A stretch of DNA of 64,000 bases, taken from Actinomadura sp. 6K520 (GTDB lineage Bacteria; Actinomycetota; Actinomycetes; Streptosporangiales; Streptosporangiaceae). A program made the translations under genes and the position numbers. Below, in pieces: positions 45,609-54,808 of the stretch; positions within the stretch are counted from its first letter, which is position 1; every line of letters starts with the position of its first letter. Below the pieces are notes generated by a model that saw nothing but the letters and a program-made list of their open reading frames with translations, did no database searches and was not told the DNA's origin. The DNA lies in assembly GCF_004349245.1 (NCBI RefSeq), contig NZ_SMLC01000014.1:1-64000 (forward strand). Reading direction: 5' to 3'.

Positions 45609-46694
45609 GTGAGCGAAGAGAACACGCGTCGCGGCACCCGTGCCGTGATGGTGTTGTTCCTGGTCACGCTGCTCGCCCTGCTCGTCCCGGGCTGCCGGGT
45701 CGTCGGGGGCGGGACGGCCGAGCACGTCCCCCCGCCCGTCACCACGTCGCCCAAGAGCAAGGACGCCAAGCCCAGCGGCCGCCGCCCCGGCGTCGTCAAC
45801 ATCGAGACCGAGCAGGACCTGCGCGGCACCCGCGCGGCCGGGACGGGCGTCGTGCTCACGGCCTCCGGGCTCGTGCTGACCAACAACCACGTGATCAGGG
45901 GCGCCACCAGGATCGAGGGCACCGACACCGACAACCGCCGCACCTACACCGCGCGGGTCGTCGGCTACGACCGCGCGGGCGACATCGCGGTGATCCGGCT
46001 GGAGGGCGCGTCCCGGCTCAAGGCCGCCGCGTTCGCCTCCGCGTCCGGCGTGGGCGTGGGCGACCCGGTCACCGCCGTGGGCAACGCGGGCGGTGAAGGC
46101 GGCAAGCCCCGGGTGGTCACCGGCGAGGTGACCGCCCTGGAGCAGTCCGTGACCGCCCGCGACGACAGCAGCGGGACCACCGAGCGGCTCAGCGGCCTGA
46201 TCGAGACCGACGCGCCGATCGAGCCGGGCGACTCGGGCGGGCCGCTGCTGAACACGGACGGCAAGGTGATCGGCATCAACACCGCCGCGTCCGCCGGCCT
46301 CTCGCGCAACGCGGCCGAGAGCAAGAACCACCGCGGGTACGCGATCCCGTCGGACCGGGCCCTGGACGTCGCACGGCAGATCCAGCGCGGCGAGGCGTCC
46401 ATCACCGTGCACATCGGGCCGACCGCCATGCTGGGCGTCAAGGTCCGCTCCAACCGCAACTCGCGGGGCGCCGTCGTCGCCGAGGTCGTGCCCGGCTCCC
46501 CCGCCGAGGCCGCGCGCATACCGGTCGGGGCCTCCATCGTCACCTTCGACGGCCGGGGCGTGGACTCGCCCACCACCCTCACCACGTTGATGCTGGCCCA
46601 TCATCCAGGCGATGTCGTCCAGCTGGAGTGGACGACCGCCCAGGGCGCCGCCGTGTCCGCCACGATCCGCCTTGCCGAGGGGCCTCCCCAGTAG
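45609..46694 (+). CDS. Trypsin-like serine protease with PDZ domain, putative lipoprotein
   Basis: 361 residues. The N-terminus has a hydrophobic segment (AVMVLFLVTLLALLVPGC) ending in a lipobox-like LVPGC, so export and lipid attachment are likely. The catalytic triad is visible: TNNHVI (His), GDIAVIRLEG (Asp) and EPGDSGGPL (Ser). A PDZ domain follows (LGVKVRSNRNSRGAVVAEVVPGSPAEAARI). This is the HtrA/DegP-like layout with one PDZ. The GTG start follows GGGAGG. A single gene; roles in cell-surface quality control are usual for the family. Confidence 0.9.
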   Translation: MSEENTRRGTRAVMVLFLVTLLALLVPGCRVVGGGTAEHVPPPVTTSPKSKDAKPSGRRPGVVNIETEQDLRGTRAAGTGVVLTASGLVLTNNHVIRGATRIEGTDTDNRRTYTARVVGYDRAGDIAVIRLEGASRLKAAAFASASGVGVGDPVTAVGNAGGEGGKPRVVTGEVTALEQSVTARDDSSGTTERLSGLIETDAPIEPGDSGGPLLNTDGKVIGINTAASAGLSRNAAESKNHRGYAIPSDRALDVARQIQRGEASITVHIGPTAMLGVKVRSNRNSRGAVVAEVVPGSPAEAARIPVGASIVTFDGRGVDSPTTLTTLMLAHHPGDVVQLEWTTAQGAAVSATIRLAEGPPQ

Positions 46695-46823
46695 CGCCCG
46701 CCCGGACGCCCATGCCCGCCTCGGCATGCGCGCGTCTCCCCGATGCGGTTTCGTTGAGGGCCGCGAGCGCGTCCTCGTGCGAGAGTGAGAGGAATCCCGG
46801 GCGACTACGAGGATGTGGGTGCG

Positions 46824-49124
46824 ATGAGCCGCAAGGCGCCTTCCGGTGACTTCGACGACGCCGATCTTGAGGTCTCGGAGGCGAAGACCTGGTCCGCCGG
46901 CGTGCCCGGCATCACGGCCGCACTCCGGCGGTCGTACGAGCAGATGGGGGTCCGGCGCACCGCGCTGACGCTGGCGCGCGTCAACCAGAAGACGGGTTTC
47001 GACTGCCCGGGGTGCGCCTGGCCGGAAGGTGAGCGCCGGCACCTCGCCGAGTTCTGCGAGAACGGCGCCAAGGCCGTCGCCGAGGAGGCCACCACGCGGC
47101 GGGTCACCCGCGAGTTCTTCGCCCGGCACACCGTGGCCGAGCTGGCGGAGCGCTCCGACCACTGGCTCGGGCAGCAGGGACGCCTCACCGAGCCGATGCT
47201 GAAGCGGGCCGGGTCCGCGCACTACGAGCCGGTGTCCTGGGACGAGGCGTTCGGCCTGCTGGCGGCGGAGCTGAACGCGCTGGACTCGCCGGACGAGGCC
47301 GTCTTCTACACCTCGGGCCGCACGAGCAACGAGGCCGCGTTCGCCTACCAGCTGTTCGTCCGCGCGTTCGGCACGAACAACCTGCCGGACTGCAGCAACA
47401 TGTGCCACGAGTCGTCCGGGTCGGCGCTGAGCGAGACGATCGGCATCGGCAAGGGCTCGGTGCTGCTGGAGGACTTCGACCGCGCCGACCTGATCTTCGT
47501 CGTCGGGCAGAACCCGGGGACGAACCACCCGCGGATGCTGTCCGCGCTGGAGCGGGCCAAGAAGGCGGGCGCGCGGATCGTCGCCGTCAACCCGCTGCCC
47601 GAGGCGGGGCTGCTGCGGTTCAAGAACCCGCAGCGCCCGACCGGGATCGCGGCCCGGGGCACCGTGCTCGCCGACCGGTTCCTGCAGATCCGGCTGAACG
47701 GCGACCTCGCCCTGTTCCAGGCGCTCAACCGGATGCTGCTGGAGTCGGACGCGCCGGACGCCGTCGACCGCGGGTTCCTCGACGCGCACACCCACGGGTT
47801 CGAGGCGTTCGAGCAGCACGTCCTCGGCCTCGACTGGGACGACGTGCTGGAGGCGACCGGGCTGACCCGCGCCGAGATCGGCGGCGCGCTCAACGACGTC
47901 CTGCGGGCCGAGCGGATCATCGTCTGCTGGGCGATGGGCCTCACCCAGCACCGCAACTCCGTCCCCACGATCCGCGAGATCGTCAACTTCCTGCTGCTGC
48001 GCGGCAACATCGGCCGTCCCGGCGCGGGCGTCTGCCCCGTGCGCGGCCACTCCAACGTGCAGGGCGACCGGACGATGGGCATCTGGGAGCGGCCGAAGCC
48101 CGGGTTCCTGGACGCCCTCGCCGCCGAGTTCGGGTTCGAGCCGCCGCGCGAGCACGGCGTGGACACCGTGAACGCGATCCGCGCCATGCGGGACGGCCGC
48201 GCGAAGGTGTTCCTCGGCATGGGCGGCAACTTCGTCCGCGCCACCCCCGACTCCGCGGTCACCGAGGCGGCGCTGCGGAACTGCCGGCTGACCGCGCAGG
48301 TGTCCACCAAGCTCAACCGCTCGCACGCCGAGGCCGGCGAGCTGGCGCTGATCCTGCCGGCGCTCGGCCGCACCGAGCGCGACGAGCAGGAGTCCGGGCC
48401 GCAGTTCGTCTCCGTCGAGGACTCGATGGGGATGGTGCACGCCTCGCGGGGCCGCCTCGCCCCCGCCTCGCCCCACCTGCTGTCCGAGGTGTCGATCGTC
48501 TGCCGCCTGGCGAGGGCGACGCTCCCCGGCTCGGGCATCGGGTGGGCGGCGATGGAACACGACTACGACGTGATCCGCGACCACATCTCCCGCGTCGTGC
48601 CCGGGTTCGCCCGCTTCAACGCCCGCGTCCGCGAGCCCGGCGGGTTCACGCTCCCGCACGCGCCGCGCGACGAGCGCAGGTTCCCCACCGCGACGGGCAA
48701 GGCCAACCTCACGGTGAACGAGCTGGAGGTCCTGCGGGTCCCGGAGGGACGGCTGCTGCTGCAGACCGTCCGGAGCCACGACCAGTACAACACCACCGTG
48801 TACGGGCTGGACGACCGCTACCGGGGCATCAAGGCCGGGCGCCGCGTCGTGTTCGTCAACCCCGCCGACCTGTCCGCGCTCGGGCTGGCGGACGGCGCGC
48901 CGGTCGACCTGGTCTCCGAGTGGGAGGACGGCGTGGAGCGCCGCGCCCCGGCCTTCCGCGCCGTCGCCTACCCGACCGCGGCGGGCTGCGCGGCGGCGTA
49001 CTTCCCGGAGACCAACGTCCTCGTCCCCCTCGACAGCACCGCCGAGGTGAGCAACACCCCGACCTCCAAATCGGTGATCGTCCGGCTGGAACCGGCGAGC
49101 CCCCGGGAGCCCGACCTGGTTTAG
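46824..49124 (+). CDS. FdhF/YdeP-family molybdopterin oxidoreductase
   Basis: 766 residues. A cysteine pair DCPGCAWPE lies near residue 63, then EPVSWDEAFGLLAAELNAL, SGRTSNEAAFAYQLFVRAFGTNNLPDCSNMCHESSG (molybdopterin binding), VGQNPGTNHPRML, and a C-terminal dinucleotide-binding domain with VRSHDQYNTTVYGLDDRYRGIKAGRRVVFVNP. The family resembles formate dehydrogenase H but lacks a full four-cysteine Fe-S motif at the N-terminus. The substrate is unknown; E. coli YdeP is linked to acid resistance. ATG 46824 is preferred; a GTG at 46785 is possible. Ten bases downstream begins the DUF1707 gene. Confidence 0.92.
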   Translation: MSRKAPSGDFDDADLEVSEAKTWSAGVPGITAALRRSYEQMGVRRTALTLARVNQKTGFDCPGCAWPEGERRHLAEFCENGAKAVAEEATTRRVTREFFARHTVAELAERSDHWLGQQGRLTEPMLKRAGSAHYEPVSWDEAFGLLAAELNALDSPDEAVFYTSGRTSNEAAFAYQLFVRAFGTNNLPDCSNMCHESSGSALSETIGIGKGSVLLEDFDRADLIFVVGQNPGTNHPRMLSALERAKKAGARIVAVNPLPEAGLLRFKNPQRPTGIAARGTVLADRFLQIRLNGDLALFQALNRMLLESDAPDAVDRGFLDAHTHGFEAFEQHVLGLDWDDVLEATGLTRAEIGGALNDVLRAERIIVCWAMGLTQHRNSVPTIREIVNFLLLRGNIGRPGAGVCPVRGHSNVQGDRTMGIWERPKPGFLDALAAEFGFEPPREHGVDTVNAIRAMRDGRAKVFLGMGGNFVRATPDSAVTEAALRNCRLTAQVSTKLNRSHAEAGELALILPALGRTERDEQESGPQFVSVEDSMGMVHASRGRLAPASPHLLSEVSIVCRLARATLPGSGIGWAAMEHDYDVIRDHISRVVPGFARFNARVREPGGFTLPHAPRDERRFPTATGKANLTVNELEVLRVPEGRLLLQTVRSHDQYNTTVYGLDDRYRGIKAGRRVVFVNPADLSALGLADGAPVDLVSEWEDGVERRAPAFRAVAYPTAAGCAAAYFPETNVLVPLDSTAEVSNTPTSKSVIVRLEPASPREPDLV

Positions 49125-49133
49125 GCTCGGGGC

Positions 49134-49793
49134 ATGACGAACCTCCCCGACCGCGCCGGACCTCCCGCGTCGCCGGAGATGCGGGCCGGTGACGCCGACC
49201 GCGACCGGGTCGCGCACGTGCTGCGGGACGCGGCCGGCGACGGGCGGCTGACGCTGGAGGAGCTGGACGAGCGTCTGGACGCGGTGTACGCGGCCAAGAC
49301 GTACGCGGACCTGGAGCCGCTCACCCGTGACCTGCCCGCGCCCGGCGCGGCACCGCCGCCCGCGCCGTCCGGCGCGGCGGCGTGGCGGCCGGTGGCGGGC
49401 GCGCCGTCCTGGAAGGGCGGCGTCGGGATCATGAGCGGGTTCCGGCGGGCGGGCGTGTGGAACGTCCCCCGCAGGTTCCGGGCGTTCGCGTTCTGGGGCG
49501 GCGGGAAGATCGACCTGCGCGACGCGCGGTTCGCGGAGCCGGAGACGACGATCCGGGCCTTCGCCATCATGGGCGGCGTCGAGATCGTCGTGCCGGACGA
49601 CATCACCGTGCACGTCAAGGGCCTCGGGATCATGGGCGGCTTCGACCAGCGGGCGAGCGGCCCGGGCGTGCCCGGCGCACCCACGGTCGTCATCAGGGGC
49701 CTGGCGTTCTGGGGCGGCGTCGGGGTGAAGCGCCGCAAAGCGAGCCGGCAGCAGAAGCGCGAGAAGGAACTCCGGCCGCCCGAAGCAGACTAG
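49134..49793 (+). CDS. DUF1707 protein with LiaF-like C-terminal domain
   Basis: 219 residues. The first 55 residues are DUF1707 (MRAGDADRDRVAHVLRDAAGDGRLTLEELDERLDAVYAAKTYADLEPLTRDLP). The C-terminal half has repeated short beta stretches (FRAFAFWGGGKIDLRDARF, TIRAFAIMGGVEIVVPDDITVHVKGLGIMGGFD, VIRGLAFWGGVGVK) like the cell-wall-active antibiotic response domain of LiaF. No membrane helices are present. The role is likely envelope-stress signalling by family analogy. It overlaps the convergent TetR gene by four bases. Confidence 0.9.
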   Translation: MTNLPDRAGPPASPEMRAGDADRDRVAHVLRDAAGDGRLTLEELDERLDAVYAAKTYADLEPLTRDLPAPGAAPPPAPSGAAAWRPVAGAPSWKGGVGIMSGFRRAGVWNVPRRFRAFAFWGGGKIDLRDARFAEPETTIRAFAIMGGVEIVVPDDITVHVKGLGIMGGFDQRASGPGVPGAPTVVIRGLAFWGGVGVKRRKASRQQKREKELRPPEAD

Positions 49794-50500
49794 GCGTCGG
49801 CGATCCGGTCCAGCCATTCGCCGAGCAGGGCCGTCTCCGGTGCGGACAGCCGTGCCGGCGGATCGGCGGCCAGCGCGGCGCGCAGCGCCACCGCGCGGGC
49901 CGCGGCCGGGTGCCGCGCGGCGCCCTCCCCTTCGCGGGGGACGGTGACCGCGGCGAGGACCGCCTCCCTCGTCCGCTCGGACAGTTCGTCGTCCGCCGCC
50001 CCGTCCGGCTCGCCGCCCTCGCCCGCGATGAGCGCGAGGGTGACGCCGACCCCGGCGGCGTGGATCATCCGGGCGGCCGTGCCGACGGGGACGCGGAGCC
50101 GCCCGGCGCGGGCGGCCGCCGCGACGAGGCCGAGCAGGATGCGGTGCGCCTCCGCCGCGATGGGCGGCGTCCGGGACGTGCCGTACATCAGGGTGTAGAA
50201 CGCGGGGTTCGTGCGGCCGTACTCGACGTGCAGGTCCCAGCCGCGGCGCAGGTCGTCGACCGGGTCGCCGGTGCTCTCCTGGGCTCGCTTGCCCGCCAGG
50301 TACCTCTCGAAGCCGTAGGCGGCGACGGCGTCGAACAGCCCGCGCTTGTCGCCGAAGTGGTGGTAGAGGGTCGGCGCCCCGACCCCGGCCGCCGTGCAGA
50401 CGGCGCGCGTCGAGACCGGCTCGCCGCCGGCCTCGGCCAGCAGCCGGGCGGCCGCCCGCAGGATGCGGTCCCGGGTGTCGAGGTCCTGCTGCGCGGTCAC
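49790..50500 (-). CDS. TetR-family transcriptional regulator
   Basis: 236 residues. RDRILRAAARLLAEAGGEPVSTRAVCTAAGVGAPTLYHHFGDKRGLFDAVAAYGFERYL is the DNA-binding domain; the ligand domain follows (DLHVEYGRTNPAFYTLMYG, a TetR_C_25-like WHG group). The GTG start is at 50500. It is divergent from the zinc alcohol dehydrogenase at 50610 and probably controls it from the palindromes in the 109-base gap. Confidence 0.9.
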   Translation of the reverse strand: MTAQQDLDTRDRILRAAARLLAEAGGEPVSTRAVCTAAGVGAPTLYHHFGDKRGLFDAVAAYGFERYLAGKRAQESTGDPVDDLRRGWDLHVEYGRTNPAFYTLMYGTSRTPPIAAEAHRILLGLVAAAARAGRLRVPVGTAARMIHAAGVGVTLALIAGEGGEPDGAADDELSERTREAVLAAVTVPREGEGAARHPAAARAVALRAALAADPPARLSAPETALLGEWLDRIADA

Positions 50501-50609
50501 GAAATCGACGTTACAGAAATTTCCTGAGCACCGCTATGCGAACTCCTGTAGCGGCGCTATGGTTATAGCTATATCAACGCTATGGACGACGTCCGAGAGG
50601 AGACCTGCC
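50501..50609. promoter_or_regulatory. Divergent regulatory gap between TetR and alcohol dehydrogenase
   Basis: AT-rich for this genome. It contains two palindromes: GAAATTTC (50516-50523, within CAGAAATTTCCTG) and TATAGCTATA (50564-50573). Partial repeats of GCTATGG occur at 50555 and 50579. One of these is the probable TetR operator; which one cannot be decided by eye. Confidence 0.5.
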
Positions 50610-51623
50610 ATGCGCAGCGCGCTTCTGTCCGCACCCGGCAAGCCGCTGGAGATCGTCGAGCGGGAGGTGCCCGAACCGGGCCCCGGCGAGATCCTCGTCA
50701 AGGTCACCGCGTGCGGAATGTGCTTCTCCGAGATCAACCACCTGCGGGGGCACTACGCCTTCGGGACGTTCCCGGTCGTGCCGGGCCACGAGATCAGCGG
50801 CGTCGTCGCCGCGCTCGGCGCGGGCGTCGGGTGGCCGGCGGTCGGCACCCGCGTCGGCGCCGCCTGGCCGTACGGCTCATGCGGCCACTGCGACCAGTGC
50901 GTGCGCGGCGACCAGATCCTGTGCGGCGAGCTGCCGCGACAGGTCACCGGCGTCAACCGCGACGGCGGCTACGGCGAGTACTTCGTCGGCCGCTCCGGTT
51001 TCGTCACCCCGCTGCCCGACGGGCTCGACCCCGTGGCCGGCGCGCCGCTGATGTGCGCCGGGATCACCGCCTTCAACGGGCTGCGCCAGGCCGGCGCGGT
51101 CGCCGGGTCGAAGGTCGCCGTCCTCGGCACCGGCGGCGTCGGCATGATGGCCGTGCGGTTCGCCGCCGCGATGGGCGCCCGGGTCGCCGTGGTGTCCCGC
51201 TCCCGCCGCGCCGAGGACGAGGCCCGCCGCTTCGGCGCCGAACAGTTCGTCGCCACCGCGGAAGAGGACCCCGCCGGCGCCCTGCGGGCATGGGGCGGCG
51301 CGGACGTCATCATGAACACCGCACCCGACACCGGCACGGGGCTCGCCGCGTTCGGCGGCCTGCGCCCCGACGGCACCCTGCTCTACCTCGGATTCGGCGC
51401 CGCCAACGTGGAGGTGCCGCCCGCCGCCCTCGTCTCCAACCGGCTCCGAGTGATGGGCGTGCCGTCCGGATCCCCGCACGACCTGCGCGACACCCTGGAC
51501 TTCGCGGTGGCGCACGGGATCGTCCCCGAGGTCACGACCGTCCCGCTGGACGACGCGCCGCGCATCCTCACCGACATGGACGCGGGCGTCCACCGGGGCC
51601 GCGCGGTCATCGCGTTCGGCTGA
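50610..51623 (+). CDS. Zinc-binding alcohol dehydrogenase family protein
   Basis: 337 residues of the MDR superfamily. Catalytic zinc ligands are in CGMCFSEIN and PGHEISGVV; the structural zinc site has CGHCDQCVRGDQILC. The Rossmann motif is VAVLGTGGVGMMAV near residue 170. It oxidises an alcohol or reduces an aldehyde with NAD(P). ATG 50610 has GAGGAG eight bases upstream. Its tail overlaps the convergent amidase by 17 bases. Its regulator is likely the divergent TetR. Confidence 0.92.
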   Translation: MRSALLSAPGKPLEIVEREVPEPGPGEILVKVTACGMCFSEINHLRGHYAFGTFPVVPGHEISGVVAALGAGVGWPAVGTRVGAAWPYGSCGHCDQCVRGDQILCGELPRQVTGVNRDGGYGEYFVGRSGFVTPLPDGLDPVAGAPLMCAGITAFNGLRQAGAVAGSKVAVLGTGGVGMMAVRFAAAMGARVAVVSRSRRAEDEARRFGAEQFVATAEEDPAGALRAWGGADVIMNTAPDTGTGLAAFGGLRPDGTLLYLGFGAANVEVPPAALVSNRLRVMGVPSGSPHDLRDTLDFAVAHGIVPEVTTVPLDDAPRILTDMDAGVHRGRAVIAFG

Positions 51624-53016
51624 ACCGCCGCCACGGACGGGCCTGCTCGAAGGCGTGGCAGGCGGCCATGACCAGGGCGTCGGCGTGGCGGGCACCGACG
51701 ACCTGGAGGCCGATCGGCAGTCCGGCCGAGGTGAAGCCGCACGGCAGGCTCGCGGCGGGCTGCTGCGTCATGTTGAACGGGTAGGTGAACGGGGTCCAGC
51801 CCGTCCAGCGCGGGGACGGGGAACCCGGCGGCACCTCCAGGCCGGCCTCGAACGCCGCGATCGGCATCGTCGGGGTGAGCAGCAGGTCGTAGCGCTCGTG
51901 GAACAGGCCCATGACGCGGCCCAGCTCCATCCGGCGGGCCGTGGCGGTGAGGTAGTCGAGGGCCGAGTACCCGGCGCCCTGCTCGCAGATCTCCCGCAGG
52001 CCCGGGTCGAGCCGGGCGCGCGCCTCGGGCGGCAGGTGGTCGACGACCTTCGCGGCGCCCGCGAACCACAGGACCTCGAACTCCTCGACGGGGTCGCCGA
52101 AGCCGGGGTCGGCCTGCTCGACCTTGGCGCCCAGCTCGGCGAACACCTCGGCGGCGGCCGCGACGGACGCCGCGATCTCCGGATCGACCTCCGCGAAGCC
52201 GAGGTCGGGGCTGAACGCGACGCGCAGGCCGGTGAGGTCGTCCGGGCGGGCCTCGGTGAACGGGACGTCCGGCGGCGCGAGCGAGGACCAGTCGCGGCCG
52301 TCCGGTCCGCAGATCGCGTCGAGCAGCAGCGCCGCGTCCGCGACGGTGTTCGTCATCGGGCCGACGTGCGCGAGCGTCCCGAACGGGCTCGCCGGGTAGT
52401 GCGGGATGCGGCCGTAGGTCGGCTTGATGGTGAACGTGCCGGTGAACGCGGCGGGGATGCGCACCGAGCCGCCGCCGTCCGTACCGAGGGCGAGTGGCGC
52501 CATGCCCGCCGCGACGGCCGCCGCCGCGCCGCCGCTCGACCCGCCCGGCGTGCGGGACGGGTCCCACGGGTTGCGGGTGACGCCGTTGCGCGGGTTGTCG
52601 GTGACGCCCTTCCACGCGAACTCCGGCGTGGTCGTCTTGCCGACGAAGACCGCGCCCTGCTCGCGGAGCCGGGCGACCGACGGGGCGTCCTCGTCCCACG
52701 GGCCCGCCGGGTCGATCGTCGTGGAGCCGCGCAGCGTGGGCCAGCCGCGGGTGAGCAGGACGTCCTTGATGGAGACCGGCACGCCGTCCAGCGGGCCGAG
52801 CGTCGCGCCCCGCGCCCGGCGGTCGGCCGCCGCGCGGGCCATGTCGAGCGTGGTGTCCGCGTCGACCAGGCAGAACGCGTTGAGCGCGGGGTCGTCGCGC
52901 TCGATCCGGTCGAGCACGGCCTGCGCCGCCTCGACCGGGGAGAGCGTCCCGGCCTCGTACTCCCCCAGCAGCTCGGCCGCGGTCAGATCGGCCGCGTCGG
53001 TCTTCGTCACGGTCAC
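51607..53016 (-). CDS. Amidase (amidase signature family)
   Basis: 469 residues. The Ser-cisSer-Lys triad of the family is visible: GVPVSIKDVLLTRG (Lys near residue 84), TPGGSSGGAAAAVAAG (Ser), and GTDGGGSVRIPAAF (nucleophilic Ser near 180). It hydrolyses a carboxamide, releasing ammonia. The GTG at 53016 is chosen because GGAGGGGG sits five bases upstream; another GTG lies at 53010. It follows the D-hydroxyacid dehydrogenase by 23 bases in the same direction, so the two form an operon read leftwards from the GntR-type operator at 54121. Confidence 0.92.
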   Translation of the reverse strand: MTVTKTDAADLTAAELLGEYEAGTLSPVEAAQAVLDRIERDDPALNAFCLVDADTTLDMARAAADRRARGATLGPLDGVPVSIKDVLLTRGWPTLRGSTTIDPAGPWDEDAPSVARLREQGAVFVGKTTTPEFAWKGVTDNPRNGVTRNPWDPSRTPGGSSGGAAAAVAAGMAPLALGTDGGGSVRIPAAFTGTFTIKPTYGRIPHYPASPFGTLAHVGPMTNTVADAALLLDAICGPDGRDWSSLAPPDVPFTEARPDDLTGLRVAFSPDLGFAEVDPEIAASVAAAAEVFAELGAKVEQADPGFGDPVEEFEVLWFAGAAKVVDHLPPEARARLDPGLREICEQGAGYSALDYLTATARRMELGRVMGLFHERYDLLLTPTMPIAAFEAGLEVPPGSPSPRWTGWTPFTYPFNMTQQPAASLPCGFTSAGLPIGLQVVGARHADALVMAACHAFEQARPWRRFSRTR

Positions 53017-53039
53017 TGCAACCCCCTCCGATGCACAGG

Positions 53040-54041
53040 TCAGCCGACCTTCTGCGGTGAACCCACGTAGCCGAGCCGCTTGTCCACGACGTTGCGCAGC
53101 GGGCGCCCGCCGACATAGCGGTCGAGGTTGGCGGCGAACAGCCGGACCAGCTCGTCCCGCCAGCCGACCACGTCGCCGGACATGTGCGGGGAGACGAGCA
53201 CGTTCGGCATGTCCCACAGCGGGGACGACTCCGGGAGCGGCTCGTCCTCGAAGACGTCGAGCGCCGCGCCCGCGATCCGGCCGGCCCGCAGCGCCGCGAC
53301 CAGATCGGCCTCGTTCACCAGCGCGCCGCGCCCCACGTTGACGAGCCGCGCGGACGGCCGCATCCGGCCGAGCGCGGCGGCGTCGATCATGTGGCGGGTC
53401 TGCGGGGTGAGCGGCGCCGCCAGCACGACGTAGTCGGCCTCGGCGAGCGCCTCGTCCAGCCGCTCCACCGGGTGGACGACACCGAGGTCGGGGTCGGCGT
53501 CGCGCGGCGTGCGGCCCGCGCCGGACACGGCCAGGCCCGCGGCCGACAGGCGGCGGCCGATCGCGCGGCCGATCGGCCCGGTGCCGACGACCAGGGCGCG
53601 GGCGCCGGTGACGCGCTCGGTCTCGCGGTGCCGCCAGCGGCGCTCGCCCTGGAGCCGGACGGTCGTGTGCAGGTCCTTGGCGAAGGTGAGCACCAGGCCG
53701 AGGACGTACTCCGCGATCGGCTCGTCGAAGACGCCGCGCGAGTTGGTGACGACCGTGCCGGACTCGACCAGGCCGGGGAAGAGCAGCCGGTCGACCCCGG
53801 CGCTCGCGATGTGGACCCAGTCCGGCCCGCCGGTCCGCGGCCACGCCCCGGCGACCGCGTCGGAGAGGAAGTCCCACACGAACAGGACGTCCGCGCCGGG
53901 CAGGGCGTCGGCGAGCTCCGCTTCGCGCACGTAACGTACGTGGGCGAGACGCTCCGCGTCGGCCATGCCCCGTGGGCGGACGTCCCCGGTCAGGACCACC
54001 ACGTCGGGCGGCCCTCCGGGTGCGGGCGGAACAGGGTCCAT
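53040..54041 (-). CDS. D-2-hydroxyacid dehydrogenase family protein
   Basis: 333 residues. The NAD-binding motif is VVGTGPIGRAIGRRLSAAGL near residue 150. The catalytic set is seen in VNVGRGALVNEADLVAAL (Arg), AALDVFEDEPLPESSPLWDMPNVLVSPHMSG (Glu and His). It interconverts a 2-oxoacid and a D-2-hydroxyacid, using NAD(P)H. It is transcribed divergently from DUF3830 with the palindrome at 54121-54134 in between, and precedes the amidase gene in an operon. Confidence 0.92.
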   Translation of the reverse strand: MDPVPPAPGGPPDVVVLTGDVRPRGMADAERLAHVRYVREAELADALPGADVLFVWDFLSDAVAGAWPRTGGPDWVHIASAGVDRLLFPGLVESGTVVTNSRGVFDEPIAEYVLGLVLTFAKDLHTTVRLQGERRWRHRETERVTGARALVVGTGPIGRAIGRRLSAAGLAVSGAGRTPRDADPDLGVVHPVERLDEALAEADYVVLAAPLTPQTRHMIDAAALGRMRPSARLVNVGRGALVNEADLVAALRAGRIAGAALDVFEDEPLPESSPLWDMPNVLVSPHMSGDVVGWRDELVRLFAANLDRYVGGRPLRNVVDKRLGYVGSPQKVG

Positions 54042-54095
54042 GGAGCGCCACTTTCAGGGAGACCAGAGTTTACGTGAAGGCAACGCAGGGAGGCA

Positions 54096-54134
54096 TTGAC
54101 ACGCTAGGAACGTTTCGTAGGATTGTCAACAATC
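54096..54134 (+). promoter_or_regulatory. Promoter of the DUF3830 operon with GntR-type operator (site 1)
   Basis: TTGACA (54096-54101), 16-base spacer, TAGGAT (54118-54123) forms a good rightward promoter. GATTGT-CA-ACAATC (54121-54134) overlaps the -10 hexamer. This palindrome has the TTGTnnACAA core expected for GntR/FCD regulators and matches the site at 57142-57157. A repressor bound here would block the promoter. The leader to the first ATG (54298) is about 165 bases and holds no gene. Confidence 0.75.
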
Positions 54135-54297
54135 AGCGCGGTGCACTGCGGCCCCGGGCACCGCACTGAGATGTCGTGTGCTGCAAGACCGTCGCAACCT
54201 GCCCACGCAAGGCCAGGACGGATCCCAGAGCGCTCTAACGGAAGAGTCCTTCGGGTGGCGACGTTCTCGCCCACCCCTGTCCACGGGGAGGCCCAGC

Positions 54298-54792
54298 ATG
54301 CCCAAGCTCATGACCATCACTCTGGAGCGTCGCGGCGTCTCGTGCGTCGCGGAACTGCTGGAGAAGGACGCGCCGCGCACCTGCGAGGCGGTGTGGAACT
54401 CCCTCCCGCTCGGCGGGGACGCCTACCACGCCAAGTACGCGCGGAACGAGGTCTACACGATGGTCGAGAGGTTCACCGAGGATGAGGTCGGCCTCGAGAA
54501 CCCCACCGTCACCCCGATCCCCGGTGACGTCGTCTACTTCTCCTTCGCCGGCGGCATGCTCGACCGCCGCTTCAAGGAGGAGAAGAACATCCACACGCTG
54601 CCCGGCGTGATCGACCTCGCGATCTTCTACGGCCGCAACAACCTGCTGCTCAACGGGGACGTCGGCTGGGTCCCCGGCAACGTGTACGCGACGATCGTCG
54701 ACGGCCTGGGCCGCATGGCCGAGGCCTGCAACGACGTCTGGCGCTCCGGCGGTGTCGGCGAGCGCCTGGTCTACAGCCGTCTTGAGTCCTAG
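54298..54792 (+). CDS. DUF3830 family protein
   Basis: 164 residues matching DUF3830, a cyclophilin-like fold family: MTITLERRGVSCVAELLEKDAPRTCEAVWNSLPLGGDAYHAKYARNEVYTMV, IPGDVVYFSFAGG, IDLAIFYGRNNLLLNGDVGWVPGNVYATIVDGL. Function unknown; family members sit beside racemase and hydantoin-type catabolic genes. ATG 54298 has GGGGAGG just upstream. It is the first gene of a rightward operon with the racemase-fold genes. Confidence 0.88.
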   Translation: MPKLMTITLERRGVSCVAELLEKDAPRTCEAVWNSLPLGGDAYHAKYARNEVYTMVERFTEDEVGLENPTVTPIPGDVVYFSFAGGMLDRRFKEEKNIHTLPGVIDLAIFYGRNNLLLNGDVGWVPGNVYATIVDGLGRMAEACNDVWRSGGVGERLVYSRLES

Positions 54793-54808
54793 AGCGGTGG
54801 GCGCGCAA

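Noticed and set aside
46710..46727. CATGCC-CGCCTC-GGCATG as a terminator after the protease gene
   Set aside because: Only six base pairs, no T-run; too weak to annotate.
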